From assembly GCA_041557595.1 (NCBI GenBank), contig JBFFGE010000012.1, positions 1-42,929 on the forward strand: 42,929 nucleotides of DNA, read 5' to 3'. A program made the translations under genes and the position numbers. This stretch comes from JAOTYV01 sp041557595 (lineage in GTDB: Bacteria; Pseudomonadota; Alphaproteobacteria; UBA8366). The notes under the pieces are model-generated. The model was not told the DNA's origin and ran no database searches. It worked only from the letters and a program-made list of their open reading frames with translations. Positions 22,647 to 31,413 of this stretch are shown one piece after another; position 1 is the first letter of the stretch, and each line of letters starts with the position of its first letter.

Positions 22647-23622
22647 CGACGCACCGGACGATTCCGTGGCGCTAATGAATGAGGCGTATGGATTGCTCGA
22701 CCGCGAGGAAGCCGCACAAGCCCTCAAAATCGGCCGCCGTCTCGAGAAGATGCAATACAGCGGGGGCTTCGAAATTCAGGCGCTTGCCTATCAGGAATTG
22801 GAAGAAAACGACAAGGCTATCCGCGTTCTCCAGCGCGGCACGAAACAAGCCCCGGATGTTTGGCTTTTGTGGCAGCTGTTCGGCAACTGCCTGTCCGATG
22901 ACGAACAGTATGAGGAGGCGTTGACGGCCTACGACAAAGCGGTCGAATTGCCGGATTCGGAAAAGATGTCGGTGCAGTACAACCGGGCCATTCTGCTATG
23001 GCGGATGGAACGGCTGGACGATGCCAACGCAGTCGTCGAGGAATTGCTGAACGATCCCGACTTTGCCGAAGCGAGGCCGGAAATACAGATGAACATTCGT
23101 GCGTCTCGAATTGGAATCTTGAGCGCCCTGGGGCAGAACGAGGACGCCGTCGCCTTTTTCGATACCCTGCCGGTTACGGATGAATGGTCGGAATGCTTTG
23201 CCGAGGTAGCGCGGCTCGACGGCAAATACGCGATCGCGCTTTGGAACGCCGGCCGGCCCGATCAGGCCCGTAAGGCGTTGGCGCGCGCCATCCGGCATGA
23301 CAAGACGAACTCCGAGGCGCATTGGCTGGTGCGCGCGATGCGCGCGCGCGATTATCCAGGCGGCGGCATTGCGTATGAACTTCTAATCCAGGGCCCGTGG
23401 CACGCCACCGCCTTTCCTGGTGTCGATCGGCGCGGCGGGTTCTTCACGAAATATCATGTCGTCGCCGACGACCTTGAGCAGGCGCTGAAATTCATTCGCG
23501 AATTCGAGCCGCCTGAAATCCGCGATTCTCTGGAAATTGAAGAAATCGTGGAAAAGGAGCGGTCCGACCAGCCGAAGGGTGTGTACTGGACCTCCGCCTA
23601 CAATTTCTATCCGGAAGAATGA
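22633..23622 (+). CDS. TPR-repeat protein within the RNA-repair operon
   Basis: 329 aa from ATG 22633 (AGAGG upstream; 14-nt overlap with hen1). A frame open to 22525 lies over hen1 and is not used. Residues about 10-235 are TPR-like helical pairs (AYQELEENDKAIRVLQRG; YEEALTAYDKAVELP; AIALWNAGRPDQARKALARAI). The last 80 residues form a separate conserved-looking domain (GIAYELLIQGPWH... and GVYWTSAYNFYPEE). It is not part of the classical two-gene Pnkp/Hen1 cassette. Position and coupling suggest a scaffold or damage sensor; this is inference. Confidence 0.88.
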   Translation: MPIRNDAPDDSVALMNEAYGLLDREEAAQALKIGRRLEKMQYSGGFEIQALAYQELEENDKAIRVLQRGTKQAPDVWLLWQLFGNCLSDDEQYEEALTAYDKAVELPDSEKMSVQYNRAILLWRMERLDDANAVVEELLNDPDFAEARPEIQMNIRASRIGILSALGQNEDAVAFFDTLPVTDEWSECFAEVARLDGKYAIALWNAGRPDQARKALARAIRHDKTNSEAHWLVRAMRARDYPGGGIAYELLIQGPWHATAFPGVDRRGGFFTKYHVVADDLEQALKFIREFEPPEIRDSLEIEEIVEKERSDQPKGVYWTSAYNFYPEE

Positions 23623-23623
23623 G

Positions 23624-26197
23624 ATGACTGCGCCAACCGCCATCAATCTCCCCGATTTTTGCATGGTCGTTCTGATCGGCCCGACCGGGTCCGGCAAGTC
23701 GACATTTGCATCGCGGCACTTCAAGCCGACCGAGGTGATCTCGTCGGACATTTGCCGCGGCGTCGTAGCCGATGACGAAAACGATCAGACCGCCAGCAAA
23801 CCGGCCTTCGACCTGGCGCATTTCATTGCGGAGAAGCGGCTCGAAGGACGCCGGCTCACCGTAATCGACGCGACCAATGTGCGGCCGGAGGACCGGCGCG
23901 AATATGTGCGGATCGCGCGTAAACACCATGCGCTTCCCGTTGCAATCGTGCTCAATCCCGGTGAAAAAATCTGCCATGCCCGGAACAAGAGCCGGCCGGA
24001 CCGGCAGTTCGGCCCACATGTGGTGCGCAATCACGTTCGGGCGCTAAAGCGGGGGATTCGGCGGTTGCCGCGCGAAGGATTCCGGCAGGTGTACGAATTC
24101 CGCAATGAGGAAGAGATCGATGCGGTCACGATTGGCCATCAGCCGCTCTGGACCGACAAGCGGACGGAAACCGGTCCCTTCGACCTGATCGGCGATATCC
24201 ACGGATGCTGCGATGAATTGGAAATCCTGCTCGAACGCCTGGGATATCAGGTGCGGTTCGACGGCGCCGGCGAAATGCGCAGTTGCACCGTTACGCCGCC
24301 ACCGGGCCGCCGCGCCGTCTTCGTCGGCGATCTTGTCGACCGGGGCCCGCGATCGCCCGACGTCTTGCGCCTCGTGATGGCGATGGTCGAGGCCGGTGAT
24401 GCGCTGTGCGTGATGGGCAATCACGAGAACAAGTTTCTGCGTTGGCTCAACGGCCGCGACGTGAAGATCGGCCACGGTCTTGCCGAAACCATCGAGCAGA
24501 TGGAGGCGGAGCCCGAAAACTTCGCACGCCAGGTCAAAGTATTTTTGAATGATCTCGTCAGTCACTACTGGCTCGATGGCGGCAAGCTTACGGTCGCCCA
24601 TGCCGGGTTGAAGGAATCCATGATTGGCCGGGCATCCGGTGCGGTTCGCGGGTTTTGCATGTATGGCGAGACGACCGGTGAAATCGATGAATTCGGCCTG
24701 CCGGTGCGCCACAACTGGGCCGCCGATTATCGGGGCGAGTCGATGGTCGTCTATGGTCACACGCCGGTGCCGAACGCCGAGTGGCTCAATCGGACGATCT
24801 GTATCGATACCGGTTGTGTCTTTGGCGGCACGCTAACGGCGCTTCGGTATCCGGAAGAGGAATTGCTCTCGGTTCCGGCGGCGCACGTTTATTTCGAGCC
24901 CGTCAGACCCATGACACCGGCGGACGCGCCGCGCAGCGCACAGGCCCTGGCTGACGATATGCTCGATCTCGACGATGTGCGCGGCAAGCGGATCATTTCG
25001 ACGCGACTGAGCCGAACCCTGACGATCCACGAGCCGAACGCAGCAGCCGCGCTGGAAGTCATGAGCCGGTTTGCGATCAATCCGAAGTGGCTGATCTATC
25101 TGCCGCCGACCATGTCGCCATCGGAAACCAGCGAGCAGGACGGCATGCTGGAGCATCCGGCCGAAGCGTTCCGGTATTTCGGTGGCCGCGGTATCGGGTC
25201 GGTGGTTTGCGAAGAAAAGCATATGGGCTCACGTGCGGTGATCGTGCTGTGTCGGGATGCGGACGTTGCGCGTACGCGGTTCGGCACCGACACGGAAGAG
25301 ACAGGGGTTATCTACACGCGAACCGGGCGGCCGTTCTTCGACGATATGGAGACGACGGAAGCGGTCCTGGCGCGGTTACGCGGTGCGATGGACGCGGCCG
25401 GCCTGTGGCAAGATTTGGAAACCGGCTGGGCCGTTTTGGATGCGGAGATCATGCCGTGGTCCGCCAAGGCGCAAGGATTGATCAAGGGCCAGTACGCGCC
25501 CGTGGGGGCGGCCGGCCGGCTGTCGCGCGCGGCGGTCGCAGATGTTTTCTCGGCGGCGGCGGCGCGCGGTGTCGACATGGGCGATTTGGTTGCGGCCACA
25601 TGCGCGCAGGCCAGGCGGGCGACGCAATACGCTGTCGCCTACCAACGCTATTGCTGGCCGGTAACGAGCCTCGACGATTACCGCGTCGCGCCGTTTCATC
25701 TGTTGGCGACGGAAGGCCAGGTCCACATGGACAAGGATCATCGCTGGCATATGGAGACGCTGGGCCGGTTGACCGAGGGGCAGGACCCGATGTTGATGGC
25801 CACGCCCTATCGCGTACTGGATCCGACCGATGAGAAAGCCGTTGCCGACGCGATCGCATGGTGGACCGAACGGACCGATGCCGGCGGCGAGGGGATGGTG
25901 ATCAAGCCGCTCGATTTCATCGCACGGGATACGCGCGGGCTGGTTCAACCGGCGCTGAAGTGTCGCGGCCGGGAATATCTCCGCATTATCTACGGAATGG
26001 ACTACGACGCGCCGGAAAACCTCAACCGGTTGCGCCGCCGCGGGCTTGGTCGCAAGCGCTCCCTGGCGACGCGCGAATTTTCGCTCGGGTTCGAATCGCT
26101 TAGCCGGTTTGTCGAAAGGGAACCGCTGCGTCGGGTCCACGAATGCGTCTTCGCCGTTCTGGCGCTGGAAAGCGAGCCGGTCGATCCGCGACTTTAG
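23624..26197 (+). CDS. pnkp: Polynucleotide kinase-phosphatase-ligase Pnkp
   Basis: 857 aa from ATG 23624, one base after the TPR stop. Kinase (about 10-170): P-loop GPTGSGKST (19-27), VIDATNVRPEDRREY. Phosphatase (about 185-430): metal motifs GDIHG, GDLVDRGPRSPDV, MGNHENK, YGHTPV. Ligase (about 475-857): nucleotidyl-Lys motif EEKHMGSR with Lys532, and a later AEIMPW motif. C. thermocellum Pnkp has the same three-domain order and about 870 residues. It restores 5'-phosphate and 3'-OH ends and, with Hen1, seals broken RNA such as cleaved tRNA. It is the last gene of the operon; a convergent gene starts 26 nt later. Confidence 0.96.
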   Translation: MTAPTAINLPDFCMVVLIGPTGSGKSTFASRHFKPTEVISSDICRGVVADDENDQTASKPAFDLAHFIAEKRLEGRRLTVIDATNVRPEDRREYVRIARKHHALPVAIVLNPGEKICHARNKSRPDRQFGPHVVRNHVRALKRGIRRLPREGFRQVYEFRNEEEIDAVTIGHQPLWTDKRTETGPFDLIGDIHGCCDELEILLERLGYQVRFDGAGEMRSCTVTPPPGRRAVFVGDLVDRGPRSPDVLRLVMAMVEAGDALCVMGNHENKFLRWLNGRDVKIGHGLAETIEQMEAEPENFARQVKVFLNDLVSHYWLDGGKLTVAHAGLKESMIGRASGAVRGFCMYGETTGEIDEFGLPVRHNWAADYRGESMVVYGHTPVPNAEWLNRTICIDTGCVFGGTLTALRYPEEELLSVPAAHVYFEPVRPMTPADAPRSAQALADDMLDLDDVRGKRIISTRLSRTLTIHEPNAAAALEVMSRFAINPKWLIYLPPTMSPSETSEQDGMLEHPAEAFRYFGGRGIGSVVCEEKHMGSRAVIVLCRDADVARTRFGTDTEETGVIYTRTGRPFFDDMETTEAVLARLRGAMDAAGLWQDLETGWAVLDAEIMPWSAKAQGLIKGQYAPVGAAGRLSRAAVADVFSAAAARGVDMGDLVAATCAQARRATQYAVAYQRYCWPVTSLDDYRVAPFHLLATEGQVHMDKDHRWHMETLGRLTEGQDPMLMATPYRVLDPTDEKAVADAIAWWTERTDAGGEGMVIKPLDFIARDTRGLVQPALKCRGREYLRIIYGMDYDAPENLNRLRRRGLGRKRSLATREFSLGFESLSRFVEREPLRRVHECVFAVLALESEPVDPRL

Positions 26198-26223
26198 GCG
26201 CTCGCCAATGGTCCCATTCTATT

Positions 26224-27270
26224 TCACCCCCGCGGCTTCACCCCCGCCGCTTTCGCCATCAGCTGCACTGCCGCGTCCTGACGGGTGCGGATGGTCAGGC
26301 CGGTCAGTTCCGAATCGCGCCACGGCTTGAAGCGTTCCTTGATGCGCGCCGGCGGGCCGATCAGCGTCTTCCTGTCGATCCATTCGTCGGGCACGGCGGC
26401 GACCGCCTCGTCCCTGCGCCCGGCGAGGTACAGTTCCTGAATGCGCTCGGCGGCCTCGCCGAAGCCGCGGCGGATCATCATGTTCTTGTGGAAATTCAGG
26501 TTCTGGTGGCCCATGCCGCCGATATAGAGCGCCTCGCGCGGCTTGAGCCGGTCGAGCGCCGCCTGCACGTCGTCGTCGATCTCGACCTGCACCAGCCCCT
26601 GGATCTCGAAATTCTGGAATCCCTTGCCGTTGCCGGCGCGGGCGAAGCCCTGCTCCAGCCACGGCCGGTATTCCTCGAAGCTGCCCGGCACGAAGCCCAG
26701 CGGAAGCCAGCCGTCGGCGACCTCGGCGGTGAGCCGCACCGTCGCCTCGTTGCCGCTGCCGATATAGATCGGAATGTCCGGGTCCATGTGCAGGATCGGC
26801 TTCAGGGGCTTGCCGACCCCGAGCGCACCGTCGCCGGTGAACGGCAGTGCGATCTGCTTGCCGTCATGCGCGACCGGGGCTTCGCGCTCGAACACTTGCC
26901 GCATGATGGCCACGTAATCCTTCAGCCAGTAATAGGGCCGCCCCCAGGGCCGCCCGAACCAGCCTTCGACGATCTGCGGCCCGGACACGCCGAGCCCGGC
27001 GATGAAGCGCCCGCCGCCGGCCATCGCGTCGATGGTCCCGGCGGCCATGGCGGCGCTTGTCGGGGTGCGCGCGGCGACCTGCATGATCGCGGTGCCGAGC
27101 TTGACATGCCTGGTGACGGCGGCGAGATAGGCGAGCACGGCCATCGGATCGCTGCCGTAGGTCTCGCCGGTCCATACCGACTCGTAGCCCAGCCGCTCCG
27201 CCATCAGCACCTGTTCGACCAGCGGTTCCGGTTCGGTAACGGCGTACCCTACTGCCAGGCCAAGTTTCAT
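26224..27270 (-). CDS. LLM-class (F420/FMN) oxidoreductase
   Basis: 348 aa with AGGAGT before the ATG. Luciferase-like features: MKLGLAVGYAVTEPEPLVEQVLMAERLGYESVWTGETYG, VKLGTAIMQVAARTPTSAAMAAGTIDAMAGGGRFIAGLGVSGPQIVEGWFGRPWG, DIPIYIGSGNEATVRLTAEVADGWLP. This spacing is typical of the branch often called F420-dependent, although FMN use is also found. It is distinct from the enzyme at 17476. The 45-nt gap to the lyase gene upstream on the same strand suggests one transcript. Confidence 0.9.
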   Translation of the reverse strand: MKLGLAVGYAVTEPEPLVEQVLMAERLGYESVWTGETYGSDPMAVLAYLAAVTRHVKLGTAIMQVAARTPTSAAMAAGTIDAMAGGGRFIAGLGVSGPQIVEGWFGRPWGRPYYWLKDYVAIMRQVFEREAPVAHDGKQIALPFTGDGALGVGKPLKPILHMDPDIPIYIGSGNEATVRLTAEVADGWLPLGFVPGSFEEYRPWLEQGFARAGNGKGFQNFEIQGLVQVEIDDDVQAALDRLKPREALYIGGMGHQNLNFHKNMMIRRGFGEAAERIQELYLAGRRDEAVAAVPDEWIDRKTLIGPPARIKERFKPWRDSELTGLTIRTRQDAAVQLMAKAAGVKPRG

Positions 27271-27315
27271 CGCGGTGACTCCTGCTGTTTATAGGATGCG
27301 GTGGCCGTTCGGCGC

Positions 27316-28686
27316 CTACCGCGCTTTCGGCCGCGCCCGCAGCTCGGCGGCGAGCTTGGCGCCGCGCGCCGCCTGTTCCAAGGCCATGTGCGACGACATG
27401 CCCGTGTAGTCGGTCGGGTCGAGCAGCGCCTCGATCTGCTCGGGCGTCAGGTGTTTTTTCACCATTGCGTTCGCCGCCAGGTGCTCCTTGAAGGATTTGT
27501 CGCCGGTCGCCGTGTCTTGCGCCGCGTCGTAGATCACGTCATGGGCTTCCTGCCGGCCGATATGCGCGCCGAGCGACAGCATCAGCGCTTCGGCCATGAT
27601 CAGCCCGCCGCTGAGATCGAGGTTCCGCCGCATGCGCTCGGGGAAGACCTGCATCCCCTCCATCAGCATGCGAATGCGCTCCAGGATGTCGCCGGTCTCG
27701 CCGCAGGCGGTGTGCAGCGCCTGGTTCATCATCAGGTCGCGGCCGCGGTCCGCCTCGTGCTCGGTCTCCATCGCTTCGAGCGCCAGCGGCACCAGCGCGC
27801 GGACATGGGCGGCCGACGCCATGATGTCCTGCGACAGTTTCGGATTGCGCTTCTGCGGCATCGTGCTGCTGCCGACGGTGCCGGCGGGCACCGGCTCCTC
27901 GACTTCCTTGAACTCCTCCTTCATCAGGGTATAGATCTCGCGCGCGATCTTGCTGCAGGTGCCGGCGATCAGGCCGAGCAGGGTGACGTACTCCGCCAGG
28001 TGATCGCCGATCGTGCGCGCGGGCACGGCCATCGGCGTCATGCCGAGATGGGCCGCCATGCGCTTCTGGATTTCCGGACCCTGCCCGTCGAACGACGCCA
28101 TGGTGCCGGCGCCGCCGCCGAGCATGGCCGCGAACACCCGGCCTTCCGCGCCCTGCAGCCGTTCCACATGGCGCGCGGTCTCGTCGATCCAGACGGCGAC
28201 CTTGAGACCGAAGGTGGCGGGCACCGCGTGCTGGCCATGGGTGCGGCCGGGCAGCGCCATGTCATGGGTCCGTTCCGCCAGCGCCGCCATCGCCGTCAGG
28301 ATCGTCGCGAACTGGTCGAGGAAGATCCCGTGCGCCCGGCGCAGTTGCAGCAGGTTGCCCGTCTGCGTGATGTTCTGGGTCGTGGCGCCCCAATGGACGT
28401 AGTTGCCGGCGTCGCCGTCGCACACCCGCGCCAGCTCCCAGACCAGCGGCACCAGCGGATGGGCGGTGCGGCGCAGCCCTTCGTCGATGCGTTCGCGGTC
28501 GAGCAGTTCCAGCTTCGCCTTGGCGACGATTTCCTCGGCCGCCGACTGCGGCACCACGTCGATCTCCGCTTCCGCCAGCGCCAGCGCCGCCTCGACATCG
28601 AGCCAGGCCTGCCATTGCGCGTCCAGCGTGAACAGCGTGCGGATACCGGGGTCCTGCACCCGCATTGACGTGGGATTCTTGTCCAT
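27316..28686 (-). CDS. Adenylosuccinate lyase / carboxymuconate cycloisomerase family lyase
   Basis: 456 aa with AGGGGAA upstream. It is a member of the fumarase/aspartase superfamily: GDAGNYVHWGATTQNITQTG, RTHGQHAVPATFG, and the signature GSSTMPQKRNP. It is homotetrameric in the family, with active sites at subunit interfaces. No purine genes are nearby, and the catabolic context favours a cycloisomerase or a C-N/C-O lyase acting on a dicarboxylic substrate. It is first in a minus-strand pair with the LLM oxidoreductase. Confidence 0.9.
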   Translation of the reverse strand: MDKNPTSMRVQDPGIRTLFTLDAQWQAWLDVEAALALAEAEIDVVPQSAAEEIVAKAKLELLDRERIDEGLRRTAHPLVPLVWELARVCDGDAGNYVHWGATTQNITQTGNLLQLRRAHGIFLDQFATILTAMAALAERTHDMALPGRTHGQHAVPATFGLKVAVWIDETARHVERLQGAEGRVFAAMLGGGAGTMASFDGQGPEIQKRMAAHLGMTPMAVPARTIGDHLAEYVTLLGLIAGTCSKIAREIYTLMKEEFKEVEEPVPAGTVGSSTMPQKRNPKLSQDIMASAAHVRALVPLALEAMETEHEADRGRDLMMNQALHTACGETGDILERIRMLMEGMQVFPERMRRNLDLSGGLIMAEALMLSLGAHIGRQEAHDVIYDAAQDTATGDKSFKEHLAANAMVKKHLTPEQIEALLDPTDYTGMSSHMALEQAARGAKLAAELRARPKAR

Positions 28687-28884
28687 GATCGTTCCCCTGC
28701 ATATTGACGATTTCTTGCGGCGCGCGGCCGATGGGAAAGACTATCGCGAACGTGCGGGATGGGCCAATGGGGTGGGGGAAGATGAACGTATCGGCCCCCG
28801 AACATTGGCGGATCATTCGATGATATCTTCCCCCAATTTGAACTTTGCCCGCCGCGCGCTTACCCTCGGCCGGGGAGACGGCGC

Positions 28885-29679
28885 ATGAGCACTGACGGCA
28901 CGACACACAAACCGAAATCTGATTTCGAGGCGCGGGCGACGCGGGAGATGGAGGCGCATCTGGCGCGGTCGTCGGAATGGACGGTGCGGCAGAAGCTGGC
29001 CCTGACCGCGCGCATGCTGGCGGCCGAGGGGCATGGCTCGGCGCTGGCCGGACAGATCACCGCGCGGGGCGATGCGCCCGGGACTATGTGGACCGCGAAA
29101 TTCGGCCTCGGCCTGGACGAGATCAACGCCAGCGATTTCATTCTGGTCGATGACGATCTGAACGTGCTCGAGGGCGAGGGCATGCCGAACCCGTCGAACC
29201 GGTTCCACCTGTGGATCTACCGCGCCCGCGCCGATGTCGCCTGCGTCGTCCATACCCACCCGCCCTTCGTGTCGGCGCTGTCGATGATCGGCGTGCCGCT
29301 GATCGCGTCCCACATGGATACCGCCATGTTCTACGAGGATTGCGCCTGGCTCGCAGAATGGCCGGGACCGCCGATCGGCGACGAGGAAGGCGAGTTGATA
29401 TCCGGCGCGCTCGGCGACAAACGCTCGATCCTGCTGGCCCATCACGGCCAGCTCTGCGCCGGCGAGACGGTGGAACAGGCCGCCGTCCTCGCCTATCACA
29501 TCGAACGCGCGGCGAAGATGCAGCTCGACGCCATGGCGGCGGGCGAGATCAAGCCGTTGCCGCCGGAGGCCGGACGCCACGCCCATGACTACCGCCTCAA
29601 GGAAGCGGCGCTGAACGCCACCTTCCATTACTACGCCCGCCAGGTGCTGCGAAACGACGGCGCGGGCGTGCTGGACTGA
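28885..29679 (+). CDS. Class II aldolase/adducin domain protein
   Basis: 264 aa with GGGAGA upstream. Features: KLALTARMLAAEGHGSALAGQIT, GEGMPNPSNRFHLWIYRAR, VVHTHPPFVSALS (metal His), and a third His in ILLAHHGQLCAG. The family cleaves or decarboxylates phosphorylated or unphosphorylated sugar acids with a divalent metal; exact substrate unknown. It is transcribed divergently from the lyase gene across 198 nt. Confidence 0.9.
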   Translation: MSTDGTTHKPKSDFEARATREMEAHLARSSEWTVRQKLALTARMLAAEGHGSALAGQITARGDAPGTMWTAKFGLGLDEINASDFILVDDDLNVLEGEGMPNPSNRFHLWIYRARADVACVVHTHPPFVSALSMIGVPLIASHMDTAMFYEDCAWLAEWPGPPIGDEEGELISGALGDKRSILLAHHGQLCAGETVEQAAVLAYHIERAAKMQLDAMAAGEIKPLPPEAGRHAHDYRLKEAALNATFHYYARQVLRNDGAGVLD

Positions 29680-29726
29680 CGGGTCCGTAAGGTTCGGCTG
29701 GCGGGATGCGAGGCGAGGATCAAAAT

Positions 29727-30230
29727 TCAAGGAATGACGAAGTCACCTTGATTCGCTTTAACATACGCGAACAGTTTTCCAGCGATGTCTTCGGTCAGCG
29801 CGAAGTAGGCGTTGTCGCACTCTTCGAGGGCGTCCGATAGCGCATCGTCGCCGTTGGTGACCCGCTCCCCGACCGTCGCCGCGTTGATCTCGCCGAGACC
29901 AAGGGCCGCGATTGCCCGGGCGGTCAGCCGGGCGGTTTCCACACATCCGATCATTTCGAGATCGGATACGATGCGGCCGACGTATTCGTTGGAGGAATTG
30001 AAGAAGAACTGGTCGTAGCCGCCATTGTTGACCTCCCTCTCCAGCGCCTCGATCGCGACCACCGCGTTCTCCGCATTGCTGAGCGCCGCGTCGCCGAGGC
30101 GCGCGGCCTTTTGGTCGAGCGCCATTTCGAGTGCGACGATCAGCGAGTCGATTCGGTACTCGCTTTCCATGCCGATCAGCGTTTCGATCGACTCGCCGGC
30201 GTATTCCGACAAGAACGGTTTTTCCGTCAT
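29727..30230 (-). CDS. DMP19/DUF4375 family protein
   Basis: 167 aa from ATG 30230, with GGGAG upstream; a GTG at 30251 is in frame but lacks a site. The motif LEREVNNGGYDQFFFNSSNEY is characteristic of DMP19-type proteins, which are acidic DNA-mimic or histone-like-protein-binding proteins in the few cases studied. The overall sequence is acidic (EECDNAYFALTEDIAG). It is a stand-alone gene 24 nt after the beta-propeller gene and could be co-transcribed. Confidence 0.82.
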   Translation of the reverse strand: MTEKPFLSEYAGESIETLIGMESEYRIDSLIVALEMALDQKAARLGDAALSNAENAVVAIEALEREVNNGGYDQFFFNSSNEYVGRIVSDLEMIGCVETARLTARAIAALGLGEINAATVGERVTNGDDALSDALEECDNAYFALTEDIAGKLFAYVKANQGDFVIP

Positions 30231-30254
30231 GGGTAGGCTCTCCCGCGTCACGCT

Positions 30255-31334
30255 TCAGATACAGGCGACCGCATAGACGTCGTGCACGTCTTGCGGCAGG
30301 CGGTGGTCTTGCCAGGATGCGCCGGCATCCTCCGTGCCGATGACCTGCCCGCCGCGCGTCACGCACACCACGCTGTCTGCGTCCGCCGGGTGCGCGGCCA
30401 CCGCCATAACGGTGGAGTCGGGGCTAACACCGTGATCGATGCGGTGCCAGGTTTGCGCGACGTCGTCGCTCCGGTAGAGCGATCCGGCCTTGCTGAACGC
30501 GGCCTGGGAAAGGCAGGCGTAAAAGACCCGCGGGTCATGCGGCGACACGATCACGTCGCGGCAGTATTTCAGCGGCGAGAACCGGTCGATGTTGGTGTCG
30601 TACCAGGTGGCGCCGTCGTCGTCGCTGCGGAACAGGCCCATGCGGACGGCGAGGAAGGCCGAGCCGGGCGCGGCTGTGCTGATCGCCAGCGCATGGGAAT
30701 CGAGCATGCCTTCGCAATGCCCGCAATGGCGGCCGCCGACATTGCTCTGGAGGTGCGGCTGCTCTGCGAGTTCGAAGAGCGGCGCGGAGACGTCGCGCCA
30801 GGTCTCGCCGGCGTCGGTGCTGAGGATGACGCCGCTGACTTCCAGCGCGACAAAAATATGGTCGGGCCGGGCCGGATCGACGGTGATGCGGATGGTGCGC
30901 GTGTCGAAACCCTCGCGCTCGCAATGGGCGGGCGATTGGGCTTGCGGAATCCTGCGCCAGTTGTCGCCGCCGTCCTCGCTGCGGTACAGCGCGACCGGCG
31001 CCGCGCCCGCATAAACGATATCGGGCCGGGTCGGATGCACCGCCATGGTCCAGATCACCGTGCCGTCATCCGGAAAACCGAGCCGTTCCCAGCGCTCGCC
31101 GCCGTCGGTGCTTCGGTAGGGGCCGTCCTGCGTGCCGACAAAGAGCACGTTCGGATCAGTCGGATGCACGACGATGGTACGCACCTCGACATTCTCCGGC
31201 AGGCCGGCGGTGACCGATTGCCACGCGTCTCCGCCGGGGTCGAGGCGGTAGAGCCCGCCGCGATACGCGCCGGCATTCTTGCCCTCACCGTGGCCCGCGC
31301 CCGCGAATAGTCGATTCTTGCCGTTGGTTGCCAT
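30255..31334 (-). CDS. BNR/sialidase-like beta-propeller protein
   Basis: 359 aa from ATG 31334 (GGAGG upstream). At least six Asp-box-like repeats, e.g. YRSTDGGERWERL, LYRSEDGGDNWRRI, ILSTDAGETWRDV, LFRSDDDGATWYDT, LYRSDDVAQTWHRI and a final DAGASW, which would make a six- or seven-bladed propeller. There is no signal peptide, and no sialidase catalytic Arg triad is evident, so it is more likely a cytosolic binding protein. Function not assigned. Confidence 0.85.
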   Translation of the reverse strand: MATNGKNRLFAGAGHGEGKNAGAYRGGLYRLDPGGDAWQSVTAGLPENVEVRTIVVHPTDPNVLFVGTQDGPYRSTDGGERWERLGFPDDGTVIWTMAVHPTRPDIVYAGAAPVALYRSEDGGDNWRRIPQAQSPAHCEREGFDTRTIRITVDPARPDHIFVALEVSGVILSTDAGETWRDVSAPLFELAEQPHLQSNVGGRHCGHCEGMLDSHALAISTAAPGSAFLAVRMGLFRSDDDGATWYDTNIDRFSPLKYCRDVIVSPHDPRVFYACLSQAAFSKAGSLYRSDDVAQTWHRIDHGVSPDSTVMAVAAHPADADSVVCVTRGGQVIGTEDAGASWQDHRLPQDVHDVYAVACI

Positions 31335-31413
31335 TGCGTGCCTCCTTTTTCCGCAGCCCTGCATCCCTAAACTGTTTGCCCGGAATCAATCGCGGTCAAG
31401 CGCGAACGGGCAC

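Noticed and set aside
29727..31334. Toxin-antitoxin pair formed by the DMP19-type and BNR propeller genes
   Set aside because: The sizes and folds do not match any toxin or antitoxin family; adjacency alone is not evidence.
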